Of a stretch of 64,000 nt of DNA, positions 16,763 through 24,711 are shown piece by piece (the first letter of the stretch is position 1; every line of letters starts with the position of its first letter). This stretch comes from an uncultured Clostridia bacterium (GTDB lineage: Bacteria; Bacillota; Clostridia; Christensenellales; Borkfalkiaceae). The notes under the pieces are model-generated. The model saw only the letters and a program-made list of their open reading frames with translations. It made no database searches and was not told where the DNA came from. The DNA lies in NCBI GenBank assembly GCA_944327625.1, contig CALVHL010000008.1, positions 20,050-84,049 of the forward strand. Reading direction: 5' to 3'. The translations under genes were made by a program, and so were the position numbers.

Positions 16763-17405
16763 ATTTATCACCAAAACTGTCTATGCCTGCCTGCAATCCC
16801 CTGAAAAATTCGCCCGCGTGGTAGCCGTCGGCAACCGCATGATTTACCGTCAGCGAGCACACGGCGATCAGGCTGTCGCCGCGCGGGAAATACTTGCCTA
16901 TAAATACCATTGGCTGATAATAGCCCTTGGGGTTTTTGAGGTCGAACGAGCAGCTTACGAACGGCACGCTTGCCACAATGGATACGCTGAAAGAATTTAC
17001 GGGCATTTCCGAGGCGAACGCGCCCGTCTTGCCGACGTTCTTCTCCCTGTCGTCGAGATACGCGGCGTAGAATTTTCTGAAATCTTCGTCGTAGCGGACG
17101 CAGTGGAAAGTTATGTTCTTATCTGCGTTGAGCACGGGATACATGGGGTGTATTGCGCTCCATTCCCGCAGTTCGCCGTCCGTCAGCGTCATTCTGAAAT
17201 TGCTCTGTCTGTTGAGTTCGTCCGTAACCAGCCAGAGGAGCGCCGCCGCAAGCTTTATTTTGCGGGCTTTGACGAACTGCACGAGCCGCGTCACGTCGAG
17301 TTCGACGTTGAGCGTATGACAGCAGGTCGTCCACTTCTCGGTATAGAGCTCATACAGCTCCTTTCTGCTCCACTTGTCTATGTCGATAACCCTGTAATTT
17401 TCCAC
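16749..17405 (-). CDS. Chloramphenicol acetyltransferase-like acyltransferase
   Basis: A 218-residue CAT-fold protein. The GTG at 17403-17405 is chosen as start because AAGGGG lies seven bases before it and the length then matches the CAT family; the frame is open to 17477. The C-terminal motif NHAVADGYH (His189) matches the CAT active-site HHxxxDG(F/Y)H, with Asn instead of the first, non-catalytic His. FIGKYFPRGD and VNSFSVSIVASVPFVSC are also CAT-like. Such proteins transfer an acyl group from acyl-CoA to a hydroxyl. Its place between an MBOAT and an acyl ligase suggests it takes part in surface-glycan acylation rather than drug resistance. This is inference from context. Confidence 0.85.
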   Translation of the reverse strand: MENYRVIDIDKWSRKELYELYTEKWTTCCHTLNVELDVTRLVQFVKARKIKLAAALLWLVTDELNRQSNFRMTLTDGELREWSAIHPMYPVLNADKNITFHCVRYDEDFRKFYAAYLDDREKNVGKTGAFASEMPVNSFSVSIVASVPFVSCSFDLKNPKGYYQPMVFIGKYFPRGDSLIAVCSLTVNHAVADGYHAGEFFRGLQAGIDSFGDKYADD

Positions 17406-17416
17406 GTTTATTCCCC

Positions 17417-18883
17417 TTAAAACTGAAAGTACTGGAACGCGCTCATGTCGCCCATGGAGAGCAGCCCCAGCCAGCACAGCGCGACGGCGAGTATGCCGTA
17501 AGCGAATACCGCCGTGTCGACGGCGACTGCCGAACGCGCGAGCGGCAGGCTGTTGCCGTTTTTAGTCTGCGGCAGCCTGTAGATCATTATCATCGCGGCG
17601 ATGAACGCGACGAGCTGAATTAGCTGCAACCAGCTCATGCCGAGGTCGTCAAGCACGTTGCCTGCGGCGTCCCACGCCGTGAACATCTGTCTGAACGCAA
17701 TGCCGACGTCGGCTATGTTCTGCGAGCGGAACAGCACGCAGCTGAACACAAACATGACGAATACGAATACTCTCTTTACGACTTTGAGAACGACGTTGTC
17801 CGCGTCGATTTTCAGCCTTTGACCAAGCCGCTCCAAAGGAGCCGCAAGCAGGGCTTCCGCGCAGACGAATACGCCCGCAACCAGCCCCCAGAGCACGAAA
17901 GTCCAGTTTGCGCCGTGCCACAGCCCGCAGAGCGCGAATACTATGAGCGTATTCATAAGTTTTCTCGCCATGCCCTTGCGGTTGCCGCCGAGCGGGATAT
18001 AGACGTACTGCATGAACCACTGGTTGAGCGTTATGTGCCAGCGGCGGAAGAATTCGGCAAACGACGAGGAAGTCAGCGGGCGGTCGAAATTTTTGGAGAG
18101 CTTTACGCCCATAAGCCGCGCAGAGCCCATGGCTATTTCGGAATAGCCCGCGAAGTCGTTGTATATCTGAATGAGAAAGAGCGCGCTTGCCGCAAACACC
18201 GCAAGGCCGCAGGACGAACCGAGGTCGGCATAGACCTTGTCGACGAATATGCCGCAGAAGTCGGCGACGACGCACTTGCGGAAAAAGCCGCTTAAAAGGT
18301 ATTTCGCGCCCGCCGCGAAGTCATCCTCGCTGAACGAGTGCGGGGTGCGGAGCTGGGGCAGAAGATTTTGCGGGCGCTCTATCGGTCCTGCGACGAGCTG
18401 GGGGAAGTAGCTTACGTACAGCGCGAAATAGCCGAAGTGCCTTTCGGCGGGGAACTGACCGCGATACACGTCGATGACGTAGGAGAGCGTCTGGAAGGTG
18501 TAGAAGCTTATTCCGACGGGCAATATGACGTTCAGAACTATATCGTCCTGCTCCGCATTGAAAAGGCGGATGACGCCGACGGCGCTTTCGAGAATGAAAT
18601 TTATGTACTTGAAGAAGATTAAAAGCCCGAGGCAGACGACGAGCGTCAGGGCAAGCCAGAAGCACTTTACCCCCGTACTATGCGCCCGCGAAATGAAAAT
18701 TGCCGCCGAATACGCCGTTATCGTCGTGATGAAGATGAGCACTATCAGCCAGACGTTCCAGCTCATGTAGAATATGCAGGAAGCGACGAGCAGGAGCACC
18801 CAGCGGAATTTAAACGGCAGTACCCAATAGAGCGCGACGACCACGGGCAGGAAGATGAGAAACTCTAAGGAATTGAAGCTCAT
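17417..18883 (-). CDS. MBOAT membrane O-acyltransferase (AlgI/DltB-like)
   Basis: A 488-residue polytopic protein starting MSFNSLEFLIFLPVVVALYW, the standard AlgI/DltB opening. It has LPVGISFYTFQTLSYVIDVYRG (about 121-142) and LVAGPIERPQNLLPQL, then the two MBOAT histidine motifs RRWHITLNQW (His293) and CGLWHGANWTFVLWG (His323), the latter the catalytic residue. Family role: passing an acyl group from the cytoplasm through the membrane to a cell-surface polymer with the help of an extracellular SGNH partner. Two such partners are encoded upstream in the operon. It overlaps the small membrane-protein gene by four bases. Confidence 0.96.
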   Translation of the reverse strand: MSFNSLEFLIFLPVVVALYWVLPFKFRWVLLLVASCIFYMSWNVWLIVLIFITTITAYSAAIFISRAHSTGVKCFWLALTLVVCLGLLIFFKYINFILESAVGVIRLFNAEQDDIVLNVILPVGISFYTFQTLSYVIDVYRGQFPAERHFGYFALYVSYFPQLVAGPIERPQNLLPQLRTPHSFSEDDFAAGAKYLLSGFFRKCVVADFCGIFVDKVYADLGSSCGLAVFAASALFLIQIYNDFAGYSEIAMGSARLMGVKLSKNFDRPLTSSSFAEFFRRWHITLNQWFMQYVYIPLGGNRKGMARKLMNTLIVFALCGLWHGANWTFVLWGLVAGVFVCAEALLAAPLERLGQRLKIDADNVVLKVVKRVFVFVMFVFSCVLFRSQNIADVGIAFRQMFTAWDAAGNVLDDLGMSWLQLIQLVAFIAAMIMIYRLPQTKNGNSLPLARSAVAVDTAVFAYGILAVALCWLGLLSMGDMSAFQYFQF

Positions 18884-19125
18884 TTATCCCCCCTGCCCCG
18901 CCACGCGGGTATGAGATAGATTATGAAGAACACGACGGCGCAGACCGAAACTTCGGTGAGCGTCGCGCCCGAGATCAGCGCGTAAGTGCTTGTCGCCGCA
19001 AAGATAAAGAGGGAAATTGCCGTGAGCGCAAAGCCCGTCTTTTTAGCTACCGCAACGACGGACAGCACGAGCGCGACGGCATATCCGCACAGAATATACG
19101 GCGATGAAAATATGACGCTTTCCAT
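18880..19125 (-). CDS. Small membrane protein next to MBOAT
   Basis: An 81-residue, three-helix protein (about 10-28, 34-52 and 56-73) with a short basic tail WRGRGDK. An AAAAGGAGGGGG site lies before the ATG, and the stop overlaps the MBOAT start. No family recognised. Position immediately before an MBOAT gene recalls DltX, the small partner of DltB, but DltX has one helix and a conserved C-terminal motif that is not seen here. A structural or regulatory subunit of the MBOAT complex is inferred from coupling only. Confidence 0.75.
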   Translation of the reverse strand: MESVIFSSPYILCGYAVALVLSVVAVAKKTGFALTAISLFIFAATSTYALISGATLTEVSVCAVVFFIIYLIPAWRGRGDK

Positions 19126-19143
19126 TGTTCCCCCTCCTTTTTA

Positions 19144-20985
19144 CTATTTTATCAGCGTTATAACGCCCGCCGCCTGCAAGTCTGCAAGCAGCCGTTCGGT
19201 GCGGAATATCGCGCCGAGTTCGTTGAGATGATAGTCCGAATCGTAGAAATATCTGCCCGCCATAATATAATCTTTATAGTCGGATATGGGCGCATAGCCG
19301 TAGGGGGCGAAAAGCTCGCGCAGGCGCTTGTCGAACGCCGCGCCCGCCTCCCCGACGGGAACGGCGGTAGCCGAACTGCCGTTGATCGGGCTGTAAGAGA
19401 AGCAGACCGTCGCGCCCTTTGCCTCCGCCTCGCTATAATACGCGGCGAGCTTTGCAACGCCCTCCTCGGTGAGCATTTCGGGCGCAAAGTTGTACGCGTC
19501 GCCGCTCAGGCTTTCGTCGCGCTCCGCCTCCCCCGCCTCCTCGTAGGGGCGCGAGCAGATGAAATCGCCGTAGATATTGAAGTCCTCCGCCCTGCCGTCC
19601 GAATATGAGCATTCCTCTTCGTTTTCCCTTATCGTGACATAATGCATATACGCCCTGAATATTAGGTCGCAGTCGGAGAAATCGGGTATGGACAGCAGGT
19701 CATAGTTGCCCTCGCACATTATGAACGCGCGTCCGTCGAGATAGAACGAGGACATTAGCTGCGGCGCGCTCATTACTTCGGGGGTGTGGACGAGTATGTC
19801 GCCCTCCGAGATGTAGTTGAGTATTACCTCCATCTGGAACGCGCCGTTTATGTCGCCGTTGACGCCGAGGTTGCAGACCGCGTATTCGTCGCCGACAGCC
19901 GCCTGCGCCATTGCGCTGTTTACGCCGTAGGCAAAGGAACAGCCCGCAAAGAAGATTATGCGCTTTTTATCGCCCGAAGTTATCAGCCTGTCGACGCAGT
20001 CTGCGTAATAAGTGCTGTTGTTGACCGCCTGATAGTGCGGCGGACAAGCGGCGTTTATGTGGTAAGTAGTGAGGTTATAGGTGAAAGCCGCGTCCGCAAT
20101 ATTTTCGAGATTGTCGAAGAAATATATCTCCTCGAAGGCGGAATTTATGAATGCGCCGCCGCCTATCGACAGTATGCCGTCAGGCAGGACGAGCGAGCGG
20201 GAAGTCAGCCTGCCGCAGGGAATATTCGTCGTGAACGAGCCCGCAATCTCGGTAATCTTATACCCGTCTATCTCGGCAGGAATGACGAACATTTCAGCAT
20301 CGCCTGTGCCGCGATATCCCGTGACCGCCGCCGTCCCGTCAGGGTAAGTTCTGATTAAAAAATCCCTTTCGGGAAGCCATTCCGCCCACTCGGCATAGAG
20401 CGTGACACTCTGTCCGTCGCCGACCGTGACGCGGCTGCCGAGCCCTATATGTTCACCGCTTCCGTCGCTTCGGGTATTCCAGCCGAGCAACGTACAGCCC
20501 AACCTTTCTAGCCCCTGCCCGTTCCATGTATTAGGGCGGAGGTGCTGCGAAAGCGTATAGTCGACCGTGCGGCTCTTTTCGCCGTCCGCACTTCCTCCGT
20601 TATAGTCGTAGGTTATCGAGCAGGTCGCACTCTCCCTCTGGGCGTCAACCTCCCGCAGTCTCGACGTCACAGTGACGCGCGACGGCGCGGTTATGTTGCA
20701 GAGCGTAAGCTTGACGTCGCCATTCGCTTCGGTCTCTGCCCGATAGTCGCCGTAATCGCAGGATACGAACTCGTAGCCCGTCCTCATGTCGAGCGTGACC
20801 GTCAGGTCCTCGCCCTCGCGCACCTTGGCCGCCGCCGTCGAGGCGGTGAAGAACAGGCTGTCGGCAATGCTGACGCTTACAAGTTTGTCGTTTTGCGTCG
20901 TTTCGGCACAGCCGCACGATAAGACCGTGACCGCCGACAGCAGCGCAAGCAATGCGCGCTCAATATGCCTTAATCCTGTCCGCAT
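19144..20985 (-). CDS. Lipoprotein with InlB-type repeat, LRR and SGNH domains
   Basis: A 613-residue exported protein. The ATG at 20983-20985 gives a lipoprotein signal (ALLALLSAVTVLSC, cysteine near residue 24); the frame is open to 21021. Domain order: a beta-rich region; a Listeria-Bacteroides (Flg_new) repeat ending GWNTRSDGSGEHIGLGSR...VTLYAEW; a BspA-type leucine-rich stretch (IPAEIDGYKITEIAG, LVLPDGILSIGGGAF); and a C-terminal SGNH-like domain with FFAGCSFAYG as nucleophile loop and DYHLNELG as the Asp/His block near the C-terminus. It is a candidate extracellular acyl-transfer partner of the MBOAT. Its start overlaps the upstream SGNH gene by 26 bp. Compare the next entry, where the domains are in the opposite order. 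Confidence 0.82.
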   Translation of the reverse strand: MRTGLRHIERALLALLSAVTVLSCGCAETTQNDKLVSVSIADSLFFTASTAAAKVREGEDLTVTLDMRTGYEFVSCDYGDYRAETEANGDVKLTLCNITAPSRVTVTSRLREVDAQRESATCSITYDYNGGSADGEKSRTVDYTLSQHLRPNTWNGQGLERLGCTLLGWNTRSDGSGEHIGLGSRVTVGDGQSVTLYAEWAEWLPERDFLIRTYPDGTAAVTGYRGTGDAEMFVIPAEIDGYKITEIAGSFTTNIPCGRLTSRSLVLPDGILSIGGGAFINSAFEEIYFFDNLENIADAAFTYNLTTYHINAACPPHYQAVNNSTYYADCVDRLITSGDKKRIIFFAGCSFAYGVNSAMAQAAVGDEYAVCNLGVNGDINGAFQMEVILNYISEGDILVHTPEVMSAPQLMSSFYLDGRAFIMCEGNYDLLSIPDFSDCDLIFRAYMHYVTIRENEEECSYSDGRAEDFNIYGDFICSRPYEEAGEAERDESLSGDAYNFAPEMLTEEGVAKLAAYYSEAEAKGATVCFSYSPINGSSATAVPVGEAGAAFDKRLRELFAPYGYAPISDYKDYIMAGRYFYDSDYHLNELGAIFRTERLLADLQAAGVITLIK

Positions 20986-22411
20986 AACGCCCCCAGAAAT
21001 AGTTGTTGGTAAAGCTTGCAAGCGCGTCCTCGGGCACGTACACTTTAAGCGCGGACGAAGTGCCGTCGAACAGCCCGTAGCCGACGGATATGTCGGCGGG
21101 ATCGCCGTGTCCGAGGTATATCGACCGAAGCGCCGTACTGCCCGAGAAACAGCCGTCGGGCAGGGCGCTTATATTGTCCTGAATGGTGACGCTTGTAAGC
21201 GATTTATGTCCCGCGAATACGTCCGCCGTAAACGCGGTTATGTAGATGCCGTCCACCTGATAGGGCAGCACGAGTTCGGTCGCCGCGCGCCCCTCGTCCG
21301 TAAGCCCCGTGACGGTATAGCGCCCGTCCTCGAGCTCGTAGGTGAAGCAGTCCTTGTCGGTATTGTCGCCGTCGCCCTCCACGCTTTCGTCGGGCGCGAC
21401 GGGCATATTGGGGAGAACGATCTCCGTCTTGGTGGTGTTGCCCAGCTGATTTTTTATGTCGTTGACGAGCTGAACCGTGCGCATGGTCATTCCCGCCGAG
21501 TTGAGGTGGAAATTGCTGTCGTAGAACCAGCCCTCGTCCATTATATAGTCGTCTATATCGCTTATAACCGGACAATCGAAAAGCGATATTACCTCGTGCT
21601 GAAAGCCCGCCGCGTCATAGTCCGACGTGAGTGCAGAGGCGTTAATCGGCGGGAAGGACAGCCAGAGCGATGCGCCCTTTCCCGAAAGGTAAGCCGAACA
21701 GTCGTTGACGTACCCGACGAAATCTGCCGTAAACAGCCCGCCGTCGAGCGATATAGGGTTATTGGCGTCGTACCCTCCCGACATAATGTTGTATTCGCGA
21801 TTGAAATTTTTTAAGTCGCAATGCTCGTCGAAAGAAGAAGCGGCATAAATGCCGCTCGGCTGTGCGGGAGATCCGCTACTGTAATAGCCGTATTTTTCGG
21901 CGACGTAACCCGCAAACGCGCCGGCAAGCGCGCCGCGCTGCTCTTCGGGGAAAGAGAGAAACATCGACAGGTCATAGTCGAGCGCATACCACGCTTCGAC
22001 AGGCGAAAAATAAGTTGAAAGCGATTGACTTGAAAACTCGGTCGCGAGCACCACCACGTCGCCTCTCCGTGCTTCCTTTATCGCAACGTCGAGCATCATC
22101 TTTGTGCCGAGCGAGCCGTACAGCCCGAAGTTGCACACGGAATAGTCCAACCCGCCCGCTTTCAGAAGTTCTTCGGCAAGTGCGCTGTCCACACCGAAAG
22201 CTATGTTAGAGTTGCCGACGACGATTATCCTGTTACCCTCCGCCTCTCTGATATTGTCGTACATTCTGCCGTATTCACCGTACCACGTCAGCGAGAACTG
22301 CGAGGGCAGGCACACACCGACGAGGAATACGCCGAGAAAGGGCATCAAGACGCAGACAAGGGCAAATATTACGGCGAATATGGCACAGCCGCTCCTTTTC
22401 AGCGTTGCCAT
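20960..22411 (-). CDS. Membrane-anchored SGNH protein with C-terminal LRR
   Basis: A 483-residue protein with an uncleaved signal-anchor helix at about 10-35. The SGNH-type domain follows: IIVVGNSNIAFGVDS (nucleophile loop, GNSN), CNFGLYGSLGTK, LWLSFPPINASAL, and the Asp/His block WFYDSNFHLNSAGMTMR at about 285-300. An acidic linker (about 330-345) leads to a C-terminal BspA-type leucine-rich domain (LVLPYQVDGIYITAFTADVF, LTSVTIQDNISALP). DltD, AlgJ/X and DHHW proteins are functional analogues: they accept or deliver the acyl group outside the membrane. It begins two bases after the response-regulator stop, so it is in the same transcript. Confidence 0.85.
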   Translation of the reverse strand: MATLKRSGCAIFAVIFALVCVLMPFLGVFLVGVCLPSQFSLTWYGEYGRMYDNIREAEGNRIIVVGNSNIAFGVDSALAEELLKAGGLDYSVCNFGLYGSLGTKMMLDVAIKEARRGDVVVLATEFSSQSLSTYFSPVEAWYALDYDLSMFLSFPEEQRGALAGAFAGYVAEKYGYYSSGSPAQPSGIYAASSFDEHCDLKNFNREYNIMSGGYDANNPISLDGGLFTADFVGYVNDCSAYLSGKGASLWLSFPPINASALTSDYDAAGFQHEVISLFDCPVISDIDDYIMDEGWFYDSNFHLNSAGMTMRTVQLVNDIKNQLGNTTKTEIVLPNMPVAPDESVEGDGDNTDKDCFTYELEDGRYTVTGLTDEGRAATELVLPYQVDGIYITAFTADVFAGHKSLTSVTIQDNISALPDGCFSGSTALRSIYLGHGDPADISVGYGLFDGTSSALKVYVPEDALASFTNNYFWGRYADRIKAY

Positions 22412-22412
22412 G

Positions 22413-23171
22413 TCAGTTTGTTATGAGCGTTGCGCCCGTCTTTCTGAGGTATTTGAGATACTGCGCCTTGACTTCCTGCGATTTGGTGCGGCTTAGCCCC
22501 GCAACCGCGCCCGTGGAGAGCGTTACGCCCTTGGCATCTATGCGCTGAACGTATTTGAGGTTTACGAGATAGCCCTTGTGGGTGCGCACTATGTCGTATT
22601 TTGAAAGTTCCTTTTCAAGTTCGTCCATTGTCATGCGCACGTCGATATTTTCGCCGTCCTGCATATAGATGAACTGGTGGTCCCTCAGGCTTTCGATATA
22701 GACTATGTCGACCACCCGCAGCGACCGCGTGACCGAATTGTTGTCCGTCTTGACGACGAAGAAATGGTTGGTGTCTATCTTGGAGACGATATACGCGCGG
22801 AGAGTATCCAGAAGGTCGGATGAAAAGTTATTCTTGCGGACGAAGCCGAACGGACGAACGCTCAAAAGCGTATCAAAGACCTTGTCCTCGCGGTTGGACA
22901 CGAAGATTATGTCGGTATCCGGGCAGTGCTCTTTTATCGCTTTGCCGAGCGCTATGCCGTCGAGTTTGGGCATATCTATGTCGAGACAGATGAGGTTATA
23001 GTTATACTTGCCATCGGGATCGTTGATGTGTTCGTAGAGCTTGACGGGCGAAAGATATTTTGTGCCCGACGCCTCTACCCCGCAGCGTTTGAATATGCTG
23101 TAAACGCGCTGACATACCGCGTCGAGCACTATTCCGTCGTCGTCGCATACAGCAAAGTTAATTTGTTTCAT
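22413..23171 (-). CDS. LytTR-family response regulator (AgrA-like)
   Basis: A 252-residue regulator. The receiver domain has acidic pocket residues D10-D12 and phosphoacceptor D64 in LICLDIDMPKLDGIALG. The C-terminal LytTR DNA-binding domain spans about 140-245 (VVDIVYIESLRDHQFIYM, DIVRTHKGYLVNLKYVQRID, LSRTKSQEVKAQYLKYLR). LytTR regulators bind pairs of short direct repeats spaced two helical turns apart. Its start overlaps the kinase gene by 14 bp. It is unusual in being the second cistron of the operon it probably controls, directly ahead of the SGNH/MBOAT acylation genes. Confidence 0.93.
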   Translation of the reverse strand: MKQINFAVCDDDGIVLDAVCQRVYSIFKRCGVEASGTKYLSPVKLYEHINDPDGKYNYNLICLDIDMPKLDGIALGKAIKEHCPDTDIIFVSNREDKVFDTLLSVRPFGFVRKNNFSSDLLDTLRAYIVSKIDTNHFFVVKTDNNSVTRSLRVVDIVYIESLRDHQFIYMQDGENIDVRMTMDELEKELSKYDIVRTHKGYLVNLKYVQRIDAKGVTLSTGAVAGLSRTKSQEVKAQYLKYLRKTGATLITN

Positions 23172-24504
23172 TCTTGGCCTCCGTTTTGAGATCTAACAGA
23201 GCTTCGGCGATGAATTCGTCGCCCTCTATCGAGTAGTTTATATACCCGTTGTATTTATCGACGATTTTCTTGACTATCCTGTGCCCGTAGCCGTGATTTT
23301 TGAAGTCGCTCTTGGTGGTATTCAGCCCGAGCGCCGCCGAACGGTCGGTATCCTCGCTTATGGGATTGGTCACGCTTATATACAGATATTCGTTCTGCAC
23401 GTGCACGTTGAGATCGACCAGCCTGTCGCCCTTGGTCTTTTCCGCCGCTTCGAGCGCGTTATCTATGAGATTGACGAATATACGGCATAGGTCGTTGGCG
23501 GTGACGGGCAGCGTTTCCGGCACGTTGATCTTGCTTATTATCTGCACGCGCTTTGATGCGGCTTTGAGCGTTTCGAGGTTCATTATCGAATTTATCGACT
23601 TATTGCCGCAGTCGGTGAAGTGCGGGAATGCCGCGAAATCGTCCTTCATGTTTCTGAAATATTCCTCGACGTCCGAATAGCGCTTCTCTTTGAGCATTAC
23701 GTCCATAACGAGGTACTGATTTTTTATGTCGTGGCGGAGCTCCTTCATGTCCTCGGCAATCTGCTCTGACAGCGAGAGCATCTCTATGTCCGCCTCCATC
23801 AGCTTCTTGTCGACCTCGAGGACCAGCTTGGCGTTGTGCTCGGTACAGTGGTGATAGGTGACTATGTACACCGAGACCGTGACGAGATAGACGTACAGAA
23901 GCAGCATGCAGGTCGTAAGATCGGCCGTCATGGAATGTTTTATCGAAAGCTCCTCTATCCAGATTATGGTCGCCGATGAAGCGACGGCAACGACGAGGAT
24001 TATCCCGACGGATATTGCGGGGATATTGTCGTAGACGTGTATGGAGCGCGCGCATATAAGCACGGCGAACGCCACGATGAGTAGGTCTGACGCGACGGCG
24101 AACGCCTTGGTCGCCTCCCCGCCCGAGGCGAAACAGCGCATGCACTGTGTGCCGAGTTCCGCCATGGCTATTGCGGTGACGAATACGGTCGCGGCAAGCA
24201 CTATTCTGCTCTTTACGTTATAGCGGCTGAACGCCGCCGCATACACTGCAATGGCTATGAAGTGCGCGAGCGGGAAATTTATGCCCGCAAAGAACGGAAC
24301 GTAGTGCGAGAGATAAAATAGCATCCAGTTGAGCAGCGTTTCGCCGACGAATACGGACGCTATCTCGGCAACGAGCAACAAAATACCCTTCTTCGTAAAC
24401 GTGACGGGGCTGAGTACTATCACCACGGATACCGACACGGCGAGAAGTTGCAGAATGTTTACCCAATCGTAGACAAAGGTAAAGTATAAAAATAATTCTT
24501 CCAT
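23158..24504 (-). CDS. AgrC-like sensor histidine kinase (GHKL)
   Basis: A 448-residue kinase. Six or seven membrane helices occupy residues 1-220, a coiled-coil linker follows, and the phospho-acceptor histidine is H258 in MKELRHDIKNQYLVMD, the AgrC-type H-box. The ATPase domain has ICRIFVNLIDNALEAAE-like N-box residues (LCRIFVNLIDNALEAAE) and the G-box GHGYGHRIVKKIVDKYNG-like motif near residue 420. The ATG at 24502-24504 is taken because GGGGAGG precedes it; the frame is open to 24537. The membrane sensor has no extracellular ligand domain, as in peptide-sensing AgrC proteins, but no AgrD-like peptide gene was seen nearby, so the signal is unknown. Confidence 0.93.
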   Translation of the reverse strand: MEELFLYFTFVYDWVNILQLLAVSVSVVIVLSPVTFTKKGILLLVAEIASVFVGETLLNWMLFYLSHYVPFFAGINFPLAHFIAIAVYAAAFSRYNVKSRIVLAATVFVTAIAMAELGTQCMRCFASGGEATKAFAVASDLLIVAFAVLICARSIHVYDNIPAISVGIILVVAVASSATIIWIEELSIKHSMTADLTTCMLLLYVYLVTVSVYIVTYHHCTEHNAKLVLEVDKKLMEADIEMLSLSEQIAEDMKELRHDIKNQYLVMDVMLKEKRYSDVEEYFRNMKDDFAAFPHFTDCGNKSINSIMNLETLKAASKRVQIISKINVPETLPVTANDLCRIFVNLIDNALEAAEKTKGDRLVDLNVHVQNEYLYISVTNPISEDTDRSAALGLNTTKSDFKNHGYGHRIVKKIVDKYNGYINYSIEGDEFIAEALLDLKTEAKNETN

Positions 24505-24588
24505 TTCCTCCCCCCTCCCCCGGTCGGAAGCGGCCAAGGGAAAGGATCTTCGGGAAACCAGGCATAATTTCCTTTCCGATCCGACTAT

Positions 24589-24617
24589 ATATTATCATAT
24601 TTCATATACGCTTTCAA
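24589..24617 (-). promoter_or_regulatory. Promoter of the kinase-acylation operon
   Basis: Minus-strand TTGAAA at 24612-24617 and TAATAT at 24589-24594, 17-bp spacer, 85 bp before the kinase start. The same -35/-10 hexamers and spacing occur at the GH3 gene promoter at 33567-33595. Confidence 0.75.
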
Positions 24618-24633
24618 GAGACAAAGTCAAGAG

Positions 24634-24654
24634 GTAGTTTTTTTAATACGAAAT
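24634..24654 (-). promoter_or_regulatory. Conserved upstream element shared with the 33.65-kb site
   Basis: On the minus strand this reads ATTTCGTATT, a run of seven A, then CTACC. An almost matching element (TTCGTATT, six A, TCTAC) lies upstream of the 1368-residue GH3 gene. Candidate operator; only one TTCGTA half is clear here. Confidence 0.4.
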
Positions 24655-24680
24655 GCAGCCCCGCCTTACCGCGGGGCTGC
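24655..24680 (-). terminator. Hairpin after the GH3 gene at 24712
   Basis: 10-bp perfect stem GCAGCCCCGC / GCGGGGCTGC with 6-base loop, 31 bp past the GH3 stop codon. It is followed on the minus strand by ATTTCGTATT and then an A-run, so the U-tract is poor, but position and stem fit termination before the kinase promoter. Confidence 0.7.
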
Positions 24681-24711
24681 AGATCTCATCTGTGGAGGAG
24701 GGATGAAAAAA

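Noticed and set aside
16749..17405. Chloramphenicol resistance gene
   Set aside because: The fold and His motif fit CAT, but it is embedded in an acylation operon and lacks the first His of HHxxxDG; a resistance role is not supported.
20960..20985. Frameshift joining the two SGNH genes into one
   Set aside because: Each has its own start, export signal and complete domains; the 26-bp overlap is ordinary translational coupling.
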